Below are positions 27,399 to 36,812 of a stretch of 44,535 bases of DNA, piece by piece. Origin of the DNA: Legionellaceae bacterium (lineage in GTDB: Bacteria; Pseudomonadota; Gammaproteobacteria; Legionellales; Legionellaceae). The number at the start of each line of letters is the position of its first letter. The first letter of the stretch is position 1. Below the pieces are notes generated by a model. It saw nothing but the letters and a program-made list of their open reading frames with translations, was not told where the DNA came from and did not search any database. Where the stretch lies: the NCBI GenBank assembly GCA_029212465.1, contig JARGNV010000015.1, positions 1 through 44,535 on the forward strand, read 5' to 3'. The translations under genes and the position numbers were made by a program.

Positions 27399-28445
27399 TT
27401 AAACCACTATTGACTCCTTGCTAGGCTCCAAGTTATTCACATACCACCCCATTGCCTTTCGTATGCCATCTGTAACTTGGTATTGTGGTGCGTAGCCTAA
27501 ATGTTTACGAGCCTTACTAATATCCGCTTGAGAATGCTGCACATCACCCGGTCTCGCCTCTCTATACACCGGAGACATATCATATTGGATGCCTTCATCT
27601 TGCAGTGCGAGCCTTAACCCCTCAGCTAGCTCAGGTAGCGTCGTCCGTTGGTTTAAAGCAATATTATAAATGTCACCTCTTACAGCCTCGTCTGCAGTTG
27701 CTGCAAGAATATTCGCCTGAACTACATTCTCAATGAAGCAAAAATCGCGACTAATTTCGGCCTCTCCATTAATATAAATCGGCTCCCCTTTAATCATTGC
27801 AGCGGCCCACCGTGGAATAACCGCAGCATAAGCACCATTAGGGTCTTGGCGCGCCCCAAATACATTAAAATAACGAAGCCCTGTTGCTTTAAAGCCGTAA
27901 ACACGCTGAAACACTGCTGCATACTGCTCATTCAACAACTTTGTAACTGCATAAGGAGACAACGGATTGCCTAGCTTATCTTCCACTTTAGGTAAAGCAG
28001 GGTGGTCACCATACGTTGAACTAGAGGTTGCATAAGTAAAGCTTGAAACCTGATTTTCTTTTGCTGCAACCAGCATATTTAGAAACCCTGACGCATTCAC
28101 GGCATGACTTGTGATTGGATTATCTATTGAGCGAGGAACGGAACCTAAGGCCGCTTGATGCAGCACATAATCAACCCCGTTGGTTACTTTCTGACACGCT
28201 TCAAAATCTCGAATATCTCCTTCGACAAAGGAAAAACGCGCCCACTGCTCAGTGGTCACTTGAGTTTGTACATCATCTAGATTATGACGAAATCCTGTTG
28301 CAAAATTATCTAACCCAACAACTGTTTGATTGAGCTTTAGCAAGGCTTCCAACAAATGAGAACCAATAAAGCCTGCAGCACCTGTGACCAGCCAAGTCTT
28401 TGGGTTGGCATTTAATGAAAGCTTTTTTTGCTCATACTCAGTCAT
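27399..28445 (-). CDS. UDP-N-acetylglucosamine (uronate) C4-epimerase, WbpP/WbgU/TviC-like
   Basis: This extended short-chain dehydrogenase interconverts UDP-GlcNAc(A) and UDP-GalNAc(A). The NAD-binding [15 protein letters not shown], the [11 protein letters not shown] segment, YAVTKLLNE (catalytic Tyr and Lys) and [23 protein letters not shown] are all as in WbpP-type enzymes. I favour the ATG at 28445, nine bases after AGGG. Two in-frame ATGs lie just upstream (28454, 28451). It is the first gene of the left-hand cassette and is divergent from pgi. Confidence 0.92.
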   Translation of the reverse strand: MTEYEQKKLSLNANPKTWLVTGAAGFIGSHLLEALLKLNQTVVGLDNFATGFRHNLDDVQTQVTTEQWARFSFVEGDIRDFEACQKVTNGVDYVLHQAALGSVPRSIDNPITSHAVNASGFLNMLVAAKENQVSSFTYATSSSTYGDHPALPKVEDKLGNPLSPYAVTKLLNEQYAAVFQRVYGFKATGLRYFNVFGARQDPNGAYAAVIPRWAAAMIKGEPIYINGEAEISRDFCFIENVVQANILAATADEAVRGDIYNIALNQRTTLPELAEGLRLALQDEGIQYDMSPVYREARPGDVQHSQADISKARKHLGYAPQYQVTDGIRKAMGWYVNNLEPSKESIVV

Positions 28446-28452
28446 ACTCATC

Positions 28453-28496
28453 ATCCCTAATAAAGTTCAAAACATCATCCAACAAGTTTTAGGGAT
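28453..28496. repeat. 8-bp inverted repeat ATCCCTAA / TTAGGGAT at the epimerase start
   Basis: Perfect arms lie at 28453-28460 and 28489-28496, separated by 28 bases. One arm covers the ribosome site and first ATGs of the epimerase gene, and the other touches the predicted -10. If transcription starts downstream of the outer arm, it would act as a DNA dyad rather than an RNA hairpin. Confidence 0.5.
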
Positions 28497-28523
28497 ACTA
28501 AAACTAAAGTACATCTATTTCAA
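28495..28523 (-). promoter_or_regulatory. Putative sigma70 promoter for the epimerase-to-manC cassette
   Basis: On the minus strand TTGAAA, a 17-base spacer and TAGTAT lie about 50 bases before the chosen start codon. The nine genes from the epimerase to manC follow on the same strand with short gaps. Confidence 0.5.
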
Positions 28524-28562
28524 TAGCGAATCTGAGCGCTCCCAAGTTTTCTCATATAACCC

Positions 28563-28592
28563 TTACCAAATTACTTTAAAATAGGCTATAGT
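28563..28592 (+). promoter_or_regulatory. Putative sigma70 promoter for pgi
   Basis: TTACCA, an 18-base spacer and TATAGT end 49 bases before the pgi ATG, in the divergent gap with the epimerase gene. Confidence 0.5.
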
Positions 28593-28641
28593 AGCGAAGT
28601 AACGCTGGAGAACGTTAATAACATCACAAGGATTGATAGGC

Positions 28642-30105
28642 ATGGAGCAAGACAAAAAGTCAGCAATTTGGGGGTTACTAGAAACACACGCATCAAACAC
28701 TTCATCACGCCCCCCTTCTAAGCAACCCTCGCTCAAGCCCACACAAACGGCTATTCTCAATGCTTGTAACATCACACTTGATTACAGCAACCAGCACCTC
28801 ACCTCAAAGACCTTAAAGTTACTTGCCTCCCTTGCCGATACGTGCGGCTTGAAGAAGAAAATACAGGCGCTTATTTCCGGAGATATTGTCAATATTACTG
28901 AGAAGAGACCCGCACTGCATACAGCATTGCGAGCGCCTCAAGATACCAATATTTTGGTGAATAATCAAAACATCATGCCTCATGTACTCTCCGCGCGTGA
29001 TAAAATGAAAGAAATTTCAGAAAAAATTCGCGCTAAGCAATGGACTGGTTATTCAGGAAAACCCATTACTGATATTGTAAACATTGGCATCGGCGGTTCA
29101 GACTTAGGCCCGCGTTTTTGCATCAATGCCCTAAAAGATTTAACTACTGCTGACTTGCGATATCACTTTGTGTCAGATGTCGACCCTTATAGTTTAGAGA
29201 CTGTTATCACGCACCTAAATGCAGAGACAACTTTATTCATCATTGCTTCAAAATCATTTACAACCCAGGAGACGCTATACAACACAGAAAAAGCAATTGC
29301 CTGGTTCAATAACAATCCTATTGAAAACCATTTCATTGCCGTTACAGCGCGAATGGAAAAACCATCTACTCTGGGCATCAAAACTATTTTACCTATATGG
29401 GATTGGGTGGGAGGGCGCTTTTCTCTATGCTCTGCTATTAACTTAATCACCGTTATTGCAATAGGGTTTGAGGCATTTCAGGAGTTGCTTTCTGGCGCAG
29501 CAGCTATGGATAAGCATTTTTTAGATGCTAAATTTGAGCAGAATATACCTATTATGCTAGGACTCATTGGTGTTTGGAATAATAACTTTTTAGATATACA
29601 AAATCTGTTAATATTGACTTATGCAAAGCAAATCGAGCAACTCACTCAGTTTGTCCAGCAACTCGATATGGAAAGTAACGGAAAATGCGTAGACATTGAA
29701 GGAAAAAAACTTTCTTACGCAACAGGCCCCTTAGTTTGGGGCGGCTTTGGTAATCAGGCACAGCACAGTTACTATCAACTACTCTGCCAAGGCACACATA
29801 AAATAACCGCTGACTTTATCAGTATTGACGCGTTTGACAACCAACTCATCAACCAAATGTGCCTCAATAAAATTCAAGTCTTAACACAAGGTGTTTATGA
29901 TGAAAGCAATCCTTACGCTTGTATTCAAGGCAGTACTCCTTTGAATCACATTCGTGTTGCCAACTGCTCACCCTTTAGCATTGGCGCACTTATTGCTCTT
30001 TACGAGCACAAAATATTTGTCCAAAGCGTTATCTGGAACATCAATCCCTTTGATCAGCCAGGCATTGATAGCTCTAAAAAAATACATGCCAAAATGTCAA
30101 CCTAA
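28642..30105 (+). CDS. pgi: Glucose-6-phosphate isomerase
   Basis: Pgi interconverts glucose-6-P and fructose-6-P, linking glycolysis to nucleotide-sugar supply. The ATG at 28642 follows AAGGA and is preferred to the TTG at 28633. The product is 487 aa, shorter than the roughly 550 aa of E. coli. Signatures present are NIGIGGSDLGP, FIIASKSFTTQET, GGRFSLCSAINL and the QLDMESNGK motif. It is the only + strand gene in the polysaccharide locus and overlaps the end of the convergent membrane-protein gene by four bases. Fructose-6-P from this enzyme could feed ManC. Confidence 0.95.
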   Translation: MEQDKKSAIWGLLETHASNTSSRPPSKQPSLKPTQTAILNACNITLDYSNQHLTSKTLKLLASLADTCGLKKKIQALISGDIVNITEKRPALHTALRAPQDTNILVNNQNIMPHVLSARDKMKEISEKIRAKQWTGYSGKPITDIVNIGIGGSDLGPRFCINALKDLTTADLRYHFVSDVDPYSLETVITHLNAETTLFIIASKSFTTQETLYNTEKAIAWFNNNPIENHFIAVTARMEKPSTLGIKTILPIWDWVGGRFSLCSAINLITVIAIGFEAFQELLSGAAAMDKHFLDAKFEQNIPIMLGLIGVWNNNFLDIQNLLILTYAKQIEQLTQFVQQLDMESNGKCVDIEGKKLSYATGPLVWGGFGNQAQHSYYQLLCQGTHKITADFISIDAFDNQLINQMCLNKIQVLTQGVYDESNPYACIQGSTPLNHIRVANCSPFSIGALIALYEHKIFVQSVIWNINPFDQPGIDSSKKIHAKMST

Positions 30106-31322
30106 CTAACAGCAGATACAGTACCCGCATAATAAGTAGCTCGACGCTCAGCTCTCAACTGCTTAACATGCAACTGAACTGCAAAAAAAACAACAAGAAA
30201 ACCAGGCACATACATACTCTTTTGGCGCATCGCTAGTCCTAAGTTTGTATTGAGCAAGCTCAGAAGAGCCATACCAAACATAAATGTATAGAAGCAAAGC
30301 TTTGCAAAATCCGACCGTTTTTTCATTTCACGCCAATATTGCTTCCTCTTCAAAAAGCGATAAAGAAACCCTGCAAGCACAAGATTTTCAAAAGAAGCCA
30401 TCAGGGCGGTCAAACCATGTGCAAAAATAAACAATGGCATTATCAAGTTCATAACAAAACTATAAGGTAATGATAAGAATACGATGAAAGGATTTGTTGA
30501 CAACATAGGAAACGTCGTTCCATAATTTAAGACCGTTTGCTGCTTATAAGCACGATTAATAATATCAGATGCCTCTATACTTTCTAAGCCACCCTGATGC
30601 TTCAAAACCCAATAAACTGCATATAAAAAAACAGGGGCCGACAAAATAATCAAACATATACGTCCAATAGATAAAGTCTTTACCCCTTTAAACATCGACA
30701 CAAAAAACGCTGCCGACATAATCATGAGCAGATAAGGACGAATGAAGGTCATGAACAGTAAGGTAAACAATAAAAATGGTACCGCCAAAGATAACTTTTC
30801 TTTTCGATAAACCACTTGATTGAAAGCAAGCAATACAGAAGGAATCAAAAAAAAGCTTAATGAGTCTTTGCCGATACCTGACGTAAAAAAAGCAAACGAT
30901 GGCCAGCACATAATGGCTAAAGCAGGTAACAGGTAGGCTTGAGCATTGCACTTCATATATTTGGCAATTTGAACGAAAATCAAGTACCACAACACACTAC
31001 CAATAAATGCAAATGTTGAGAAAAAATAGAGCGTTCCTAAATAAGAGTCACCAGTGAAAAAGGCACGGACATACCAGGTCATATTATGAATAAACGAGGT
31101 GCCAAATCCCCTAAATATCGGATTTGCTCCTAAAAAGAAGTTTACATAGGAATCTGAATGAAAGTGTGAGTAAACATAGCACGCAGCAAAATGCTCAAAA
31201 AAACAAAGTCCGATTATCCCGAAAAGAGCACTTGTTAATGGTATGTAATAGTTCACAATCCATATAACGAACAAGAGGGCTATCACATAGAATATTATCC
31301 CTAAAACTACTCCTTCAAGCAT
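30102..31322 (-). CDS. Polytopic membrane protein, candidate polysaccharide polymerase
   Basis: The 406-aa protein has roughly nine or ten hydrophobic segments spread over its whole length and a basic C-terminal end (LHVKQLRAERR). I recognise no signature. A single polytopic protein of about 400 aa inside an O-antigen or capsule locus, between glycosyltransferase/amidotransferase genes, is often the Wzy-type polymerase, and such proteins share little sequence. The start overlaps the asnB stop by one base (TAATG). It could instead be a flippase-like or acyltransferase-like protein, but it lacks the usual Wzx (12-14 helix) length. Confidence 0.75.
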   Translation of the reverse strand: MLEGVVLGIIFYVIALLFVIWIVNYYIPLTSALFGIIGLCFFEHFAACYVYSHFHSDSYVNFFLGANPIFRGFGTSFIHNMTWYVRAFFTGDSYLGTLYFFSTFAFIGSVLWYLIFVQIAKYMKCNAQAYLLPALAIMCWPSFAFFTSGIGKDSLSFFLIPSVLLAFNQVVYRKEKLSLAVPFLLFTLLFMTFIRPYLLMIMSAAFFVSMFKGVKTLSIGRICLIILSAPVFLYAVYWVLKHQGGLESIEASDIINRAYKQQTVLNYGTTFPMLSTNPFIVFLSLPYSFVMNLIMPLFIFAHGLTALMASFENLVLAGFLYRFLKRKQYWREMKKRSDFAKLCFYTFMFGMALLSLLNTNLGLAMRQKSMYVPGFLVVFFAVQLHVKQLRAERRATYYAGTVSAVS

Positions 31323-33277
31323 TACATAAACCCTTTATTTTGAGCCAACCAAAGCTGAAACATTAATACGTCCCACAATAAATACTGCCAATTAGAACGC
31401 CCCTTTAAATGCTCATCCCATTTATTACGCACCAATGTCGCATCAAAGAAACCTTCTTCTTTTAAGCGCTGTCCATCCAAAAGTGCTTCAGCCCATTCTC
31501 TAAGCGGTCCTCTAAGCCAAGCATCAATAGGCACACCAAAACCCATTTTAGGTCGTTCTATTAATTTTTTGGGCACATGCTTGTACAACACTTCTCTTAG
31601 CGCCCATTTCCCAACCCCATCTCTCAGTTTGTATTGCAGCGGCAGAGACCAAGCAAACTCAACCACCCGGTGATCTAAAAGCGGCACACGTGTTTCTAAT
31701 GAAACACCCATTGCAGCCCTATCCACTTTCGTTAGGATATCATCTGGCAAATAAGTTAACATATCAAGTGCCATCATATATTCAATGTCGGTCAGTGTCT
31801 CTGGTTCTGCATCTGTATGCGTTAGTAGGGTCTGCGGTTCTGTGGCCCCCAATACAACACTTGCAGGACTCTGCCAGTGAGATACGATACCTCGGTACAA
31901 GTGCCGAACACTTTGCGACGCGAGGACTGCGGCTCCTTTGTGCAACTTATCTCCCATGCCCACCATCACAAAGCGACGCGGTAAAACCTTTGTTAAAGGC
32001 TTAGAGACACGGTTCCATGAATTGGGTGAAACGCGTATAATGCCACGCCCTGTTACGCGCCGTAACCCTAGGGGTAATCTCGACAACATTCGCCAAAGCT
32101 GATTAACCATCAAGTAGCGGTTGTAACCACTAAACAGCTCATCTCCTCCATCCCCCGATAAAGAGACAGCCACCTGTTGCTTTGCTAATTGCGCAACCAA
32201 AAATGTTGGAATTTGGGACGAGTCTGAAAAGGGTTCATCATATACATCGGCAAGTTTTGGAATCACTGAAAGCGCATCGTTTGAGGTAACATACAATTCG
32301 GTATGGTTCGTCCCTAAGTGCTTTGCAACGGCTTTAGCATGTTCCGCTTCATTGTAGTGCGCTTCTTGATAGCCAATTGAAAAAGAACGTACCGCCTGAC
32401 TAGATTGGGCCTGCATCAATGCGACAACGGTTGAGGAATCAACACCCCCGGATAAAAATGCACCGACCGGAACATCCGCAACCATTTGCAAACGAATAGC
32501 ATCCGAAAGCACCTTCTCTAAAGCATCCACTGCATCCTCAGGTGAGCCCACAAAAGGAAAGCGGCTGCCGGCTTCAACGACTTCTCTTCCAGACCAGTAC
32601 GTTGTAATCACAGGCTCTGGGTTATCTCGTGATACCGATAATAGACAGCCCGGCATCAATTTACTCATTCCTTTCCAAATCGAATAAGGTGCAGGAATTG
32701 TGTTATGCCGCATGAGTAACGCGAGCGCATCTCGGTTCACTTCCCCTTTAAACGCCGGGTGCATTTGCACAGCCTTTAAGCCCGAAGCAAACAAAAAGCT
32801 ACCTTGATGCCAGCCATAAAAAAGTGGCTTCTCTCCAAGCCTATCACGACCTAGTGTTAGACAACGCGTCTCCCTATCCCATACAGCAAAAGCAAACATT
32901 CCGACGGCACGCTCTATTGTTGCTTGAATCCCCCAGCACTCAAAGCCTGCTAATAACGTCTCGGTATCTGAGTGTCCTGCCCATGCAGCCTTACCACTTT
33001 TTTCTAGCGTCTTACGTAATGCCTTGTAGTTGTAAATTTCACCATTCAAGGCAATCACATAGCGGCCACTTGATGAGCGCATCGGCTGATGCCCCGCAGA
33101 AGATAAGTCAATAATCGATAAACGTCGATGCCCCAAACCAATTTGAGCTTCTGCATCAAACCATACGCCCTCATCATCTGGCCCACGATGAATCAGGGTA
33201 TCGGCCATTTTCTTTAAAACAGGATGTGCCTCATCTTCCTGAAACTGACCACCTAAAAATCCGACTAATCCACACAT
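31322..33277 (-). CDS. asnB: Asparagine synthetase-like glutamine amidotransferase (AsnB type)
   Basis: The 651-aa protein has an N-terminal class II glutaminase domain starting MCGLVGFLGG, with Cys2 as nucleophile, then RGPDDEG and GHRRLSIIDLS. A C-terminal AMP-forming synthetase domain follows, with the PP-loop VPVGAFLSGGVDSSTVVAL and SLSGDGGDELFSGYNRY. Such enzymes make asparagine, but in polysaccharide loci they are often thought to amidate uronic acids or other sugar carboxylates. Here it is embedded between the membrane protein and a glycosyltransferase, which favours a glycan role. That is inference. Confidence 0.9.
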   Translation of the reverse strand: MCGLVGFLGGQFQEDEAHPVLKKMADTLIHRGPDDEGVWFDAEAQIGLGHRRLSIIDLSSAGHQPMRSSSGRYVIALNGEIYNYKALRKTLEKSGKAAWAGHSDTETLLAGFECWGIQATIERAVGMFAFAVWDRETRCLTLGRDRLGEKPLFYGWHQGSFLFASGLKAVQMHPAFKGEVNRDALALLMRHNTIPAPYSIWKGMSKLMPGCLLSVSRDNPEPVITTYWSGREVVEAGSRFPFVGSPEDAVDALEKVLSDAIRLQMVADVPVGAFLSGGVDSSTVVALMQAQSSQAVRSFSIGYQEAHYNEAEHAKAVAKHLGTNHTELYVTSNDALSVIPKLADVYDEPFSDSSQIPTFLVAQLAKQQVAVSLSGDGGDELFSGYNRYLMVNQLWRMLSRLPLGLRRVTGRGIIRVSPNSWNRVSKPLTKVLPRRFVMVGMGDKLHKGAAVLASQSVRHLYRGIVSHWQSPASVVLGATEPQTLLTHTDAEPETLTDIEYMMALDMLTYLPDDILTKVDRAAMGVSLETRVPLLDHRVVEFAWSLPLQYKLRDGVGKWALREVLYKHVPKKLIERPKMGFGVPIDAWLRGPLREWAEALLDGQRLKEEGFFDATLVRNKWDEHLKGRSNWQYLLWDVLMFQLWLAQNKGFM

Positions 33278-33303
33278 TATCTATATCCATTTCATATATG
33301 GGT

Positions 33304-34437
33304 TCAATTCGCCTGAGCAAACGCTTCTACCCAAACTTTATCATAAGCATCAAGCATGCAGCTCAAACCAAATTTTGAGTGCACACGCTCAATGCAAGTT
33401 TGCTTACGAACGGCCCAGCTTTCCTTATCTTCCAATTGAGTCATCGCCTCTTGAAGGGCCAAAGCAAGTGCCTTGCCATCAGACGGTGGCACAAGCCAGC
33501 CTGTCTCCCCCACAATTAAGGGCGCATCGCCTACGGCTGTTGTGACACATGGAGTGCCACAAGCCATAGCTTCAGCAATTACATTGGGAAACGACTCTCC
33601 CGCACTTGAAAGCACATGAATATCTAATGCGGCCATCAAACTTGGTATATCATCTCGCGCACCCAGCAAACGTACATTATCTTGAATACCGTGCGCATGC
33701 AACTGCACCATCAGTGCCTCATTGTTTACGTCCATACCAGGGCCAATTAATAAGCAAATAAAAGGGGGACTTGCTTCTAACAAATACGCCAACGCACGGA
33801 ACAAATTGGGATGATCTTTATAAATGTCATAACGCGCAACCATGCCAAGTAAAGGCACGTTGGGCGTTAAGCCAAGCGCTGTATTTATCTTGTCTCTGGC
33901 ACCAGTATCACTTTGAAACTGCAGAAAAGAAAAACCATTATGCACCACCTTCATTTTTTGCGGCTTATACCCCAAACAAACATGTGTATCTCCAGCCTGT
34001 TTAGAATTGCTAATAACAAATTGAGGAACCCAGCGAGATAAATAAATACAGATATAAATAATCATTTTTGTTTTTAGGGTGGTCCTATCTTTGTTATATG
34101 CACCACGTATGCTCCAAACAACCGCCTTAACACCTGCAAACCTTGCAGCGAGGCCACCGAGTAAATCTGCATGATACATCCACGTTTGTACAACATCAGG
34201 ATGAAACGCGCGAATAATTCGAAATAACTTACGCATCCCTTTAAGCGTTATCCCGCCTCTTGGCATATCCAAGGTATAAAGTTCAATGCCTTTTTCAGAT
34301 AAACGTGTACCATAAACAGCAAGATCTTGTAATGAAATAACACAATGAGTATGTGCTGAGTCATTAGTAACCAATCGATACAATACGCCTTCGGCGCCAC
34401 CATTACCAAGCCCTGTTATCACATGCGCTATTCGCAT
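33304..34437 (-). CDS. Glycosyltransferase, family 4 type
   Basis: The 377-aa GT-B protein starts with the typical MRIAHVITGLGNGGAEGVL. It has a C-terminal nucleotide-sugar domain with LGMVARYDIYKDHPNLFRAL, LLGARDDIPSLMAALDIHVL and the SSAGESFPNVIAEAMACGTP motif carrying the conserved E-x7-E pair. It probably adds one sugar of the repeat unit at the cytoplasmic face. Donor and acceptor cannot be told from the sequence. Confidence 0.9.
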   Translation of the reverse strand: MRIAHVITGLGNGGAEGVLYRLVTNDSAHTHCVISLQDLAVYGTRLSEKGIELYTLDMPRGGITLKGMRKLFRIIRAFHPDVVQTWMYHADLLGGLAARFAGVKAVVWSIRGAYNKDRTTLKTKMIIYICIYLSRWVPQFVISNSKQAGDTHVCLGYKPQKMKVVHNGFSFLQFQSDTGARDKINTALGLTPNVPLLGMVARYDIYKDHPNLFRALAYLLEASPPFICLLIGPGMDVNNEALMVQLHAHGIQDNVRLLGARDDIPSLMAALDIHVLSSAGESFPNVIAEAMACGTPCVTTAVGDAPLIVGETGWLVPPSDGKALALALQEAMTQLEDKESWAVRKQTCIERVHSKFGLSCMLDAYDKVWVEAFAQAN

Positions 34438-34487
34438 TCAGACTACTCCGCCATACTAAAACGCTACATACAATGTATTAACGCTCT

Positions 34488-35657
34488 TCATTTATCACCA
34501 ACCCGTTTGGGCAGCAATCTAATACCTACCTTAGCAAACAAAACAGTCATAAAAGAAAACCATGAGATACCAGCTAATGATGTCCTCTCAGGCTCATGCA
34601 ATAACCCCACAAAGTTATCTAAATTATTTTCAAAAAAATACTGCTTTGACTTCACAAGTGTCTTCTGCTTCAACGCTGCTCGCTCACTTGGCGTTTGATG
34701 AATAAAGCTTTTGATGACTGATGAGTAGCTCATCTTGCTTTCATCACCCATGTCTTCCCCACACTCATAGCCCGGCATATCATCTGTAAAGAAGCCATAA
34801 GTTGCCTCAGAAGACTCAATCGCAACAATGGATGGAATACCAAGACTTGCTGCATACATTAATGAAGTCCCCATCCCAATGACAATATCAGCAGATATTA
34901 AACATGCATATAACTTATGTGTTTCGAGATGACCATGCAGAAAAACAAATGACGATGCTTTTTTATCCTTTATAAAACGGCCCAATTTATCACGCAAATG
35001 GCCATCCCCATAAATATGGTATTCAAGCGTCATATCACCTGCTTGGTTAAGTTCTAGAAGTGCCTGAATCACCGCCTCATGATAATATTTGAAATCAACA
35101 AGCCTCCCCAGTGAAACGATTTTTATCACATTTGCCGTTTTCTGTAATAGTGGTGACTCATCCTTGGAGGCTTTCAGCTGGCCTATCAAAACAGGAAATA
35201 TTTTGGACCGCTCTAATATTATCTCATAGTGTGCTTCATGATTAAGCTTTGTAAAATCATTGTGGAATACAAATGTTTCTGGAGACTCCAGCATTTTTTT
35301 ATAAATTACTTTTTTATAAACGTCACCAAATATGTTGGTCTCAAAAAAATTCTGCCTCGGATGAAAAACAGAATATACAATTTTGGCATGCTTAAAAAAG
35401 TAATTTTTAAGGAAAAGCGCTAGAATGAACATTTCAGCTGTACACACGTAAATAATGTCAATCTCATATTTCCCGAAGACAAGAGGTAGCCATTTAATCG
35501 CTCTTGTTTCTGATACAATCTCCTTATAGTAGGCGTGTCTTTTAAATGGAAAAAAATAAATATGAGCCTTTTGCTTGAGTAAGCTTGCTAGGTTTTTGAA
35601 ATAAACTGCTGTGCCATTGACGGTTAAGCTTCTATCTAAAAAAAGAATATTCTTCAA
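34488..35657 (-). CDS. Glycosyltransferase, GT4-like
   Basis: I choose the TTG at 35657 (MKNILFLDRSLTVNG), which follows GAGGTG and lies just after the aminotransferase stop. The ATG at 35675 would overlap that gene. The product is 389 aa. It has the GT-B layout: an N-terminal acceptor domain and a C-terminal domain with VSLGRLVDFKYYHEAVIQAL, YHIYGDGHLRDKL, VFLHGHL and ISADIVIGMGTSLMYAASLGIPS. The usual E-x7-E is degenerate (GTSLMYAASLG). The gene looks more AT-rich by eye than the dcw genes, as is common for exchanged O-antigen genes. Confidence 0.8.
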   Translation of the reverse strand: MKNILFLDRSLTVNGTAVYFKNLASLLKQKAHIYFFPFKRHAYYKEIVSETRAIKWLPLVFGKYEIDIIYVCTAEMFILALFLKNYFFKHAKIVYSVFHPRQNFFETNIFGDVYKKVIYKKMLESPETFVFHNDFTKLNHEAHYEIILERSKIFPVLIGQLKASKDESPLLQKTANVIKIVSLGRLVDFKYYHEAVIQALLELNQAGDMTLEYHIYGDGHLRDKLGRFIKDKKASSFVFLHGHLETHKLYACLISADIVIGMGTSLMYAASLGIPSIVAIESSEATYGFFTDDMPGYECGEDMGDESKMSYSSVIKSFIHQTPSERAALKQKTLVKSKQYFFENNLDNFVGLLHEPERTSLAGISWFSFMTVLFAKVGIRLLPKRVGDK

Positions 35658-35658
35658 T

Positions 35659-36762
35659 TTACACCTCAAATGCATTCATCAGCTCAATCACACGATATAC
35701 ATCTCTATCTTCCATTACTTGGCTTATTGGCAAACTCAGCACTTCATTGTGAATCGCCTCAGTCACAGGGTAAGACTGGTTACGCCATTCGCTATATGCC
35801 ATCTGTCTATGAGGCGGAATGGGATAATGGATAAGTGTTTGGACGCCATTTTCTTCTAAATAATTTTTTAACGCTTCACGCTTAGGTGTGCGGAGAACAA
35901 ACAAATGCCAAACGTGCTCATTTTCAGCATCACATTGAGGTAGTTGTATTAGCGTATTCGTTATCCCTTCACGATACATAGAGGCAATCTGCCGCCTTCT
36001 TAAAATATTATGCTCTATAGTCTGCAATTTAACCGATAACATTGCGGCTTGTAGTTCATCCAAGCGACTATTTACCCCTTTGTATTTATTTTGATATTTT
36101 GTATGACTGCCATAGTTAGCGAGTGCACGAATAACTTCTGTCAATTCGTCATTATTCGTCACAATCGCTCCTGCATCACCTAATGCGCCTAAGTTCTTTC
36201 CCGGGTAAAAGCTAAACCCCGCAGCATGTCCAAAACTTCCGGCCTTTCGTCCCCCGCAACTTGCACCATGAGCCTGCGCAGCATCTTCTAACACAAGCAA
36301 ATCATATTTTTCAGCTAAGCTCATTAATGCTGGCATATTCGCTAAGTATCCATAAAGATGTACCGGCAATATAACACGCGTTTTTTCTGTAATTGCCTTT
36401 TCCACCAAGTCAGGACAAAGATTAAATGTAGCTACATCTGGCTCAACCAGTACTGGCTGTAATTGATTTTCGGTAATAGCCAAAATACTCGCAATGTACG
36501 TATTAGAAGGAACAATTACCTCATCATAATCTTGCAGTTTACCCATCTCTTTCCATGCGCGTAGTGTCAACGTCAAGGCATCTAGGCCATTAGCAACACC
36601 AACACAATGCTGGACATTACAGTAACGCGCAAAGGTCTCCTCAAACGCCTGCACCTCACAACCTTGGATGTACCATCCTGAATCGATAACCCTTGTACAA
36701 GCCTCTATCAATGCTTGCCTGTGTGTCTTATTAATCGCTTTAAGATCTAAAAATTTGACCAC
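35659..36762 (-). CDS. fdtB: dTDP-3-amino-3,6-dideoxyhexose transaminase (FdtB/QdtB-like)
   Basis: This 367-aa PLP enzyme of the DegT family aminates the 3-keto group of dTDP-3-keto-6-deoxyhexose. Family marks are FLDLKAIN at the N-terminus, [26 protein letters not shown] and the PLP-Lys K189 in [17 protein letters not shown]. The neighbours rmlB, rmlA and an FdtA/QdtA-like isomerase complete the pathway up to Fuc3N or Qui3N. Which epimer is formed depends on the isomerase and is not certain, so the symbol is a family name. Confidence 0.88.
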   Translation of the reverse strand: MVKFLDLKAINKTHRQALIEACTRVIDSGWYIQGCEVQAFEETFARYCNVQHCVGVANGLDALTLTLRAWKEMGKLQDYDEVIVPSNTYIASILAITENQLQPVLVEPDVATFNLCPDLVEKAITEKTRVILPVHLYGYLANMPALMSLAEKYDLLVLEDAAQAHGASCGGRKAGSFGHAAGFSFYPGKNLGALGDAGAIVTNNDELTEVIRALANYGSHTKYQNKYKGVNSRLDELQAAMLSVKLQTIEHNILRRRQIASMYREGITNTLIQLPQCDAENEHVWHLFVLRTPKREALKNYLEENGVQTLIHYPIPPHRQMAYSEWRNQSYPVTEAIHNEVLSLPISQVMEDRDVYRVIELMNAFEV

Positions 36763-36812
36763 GATAGTTTCCCTTTAAATGGCTATCAGTTTGACGCCGC
36801 CAGACCTATTTT

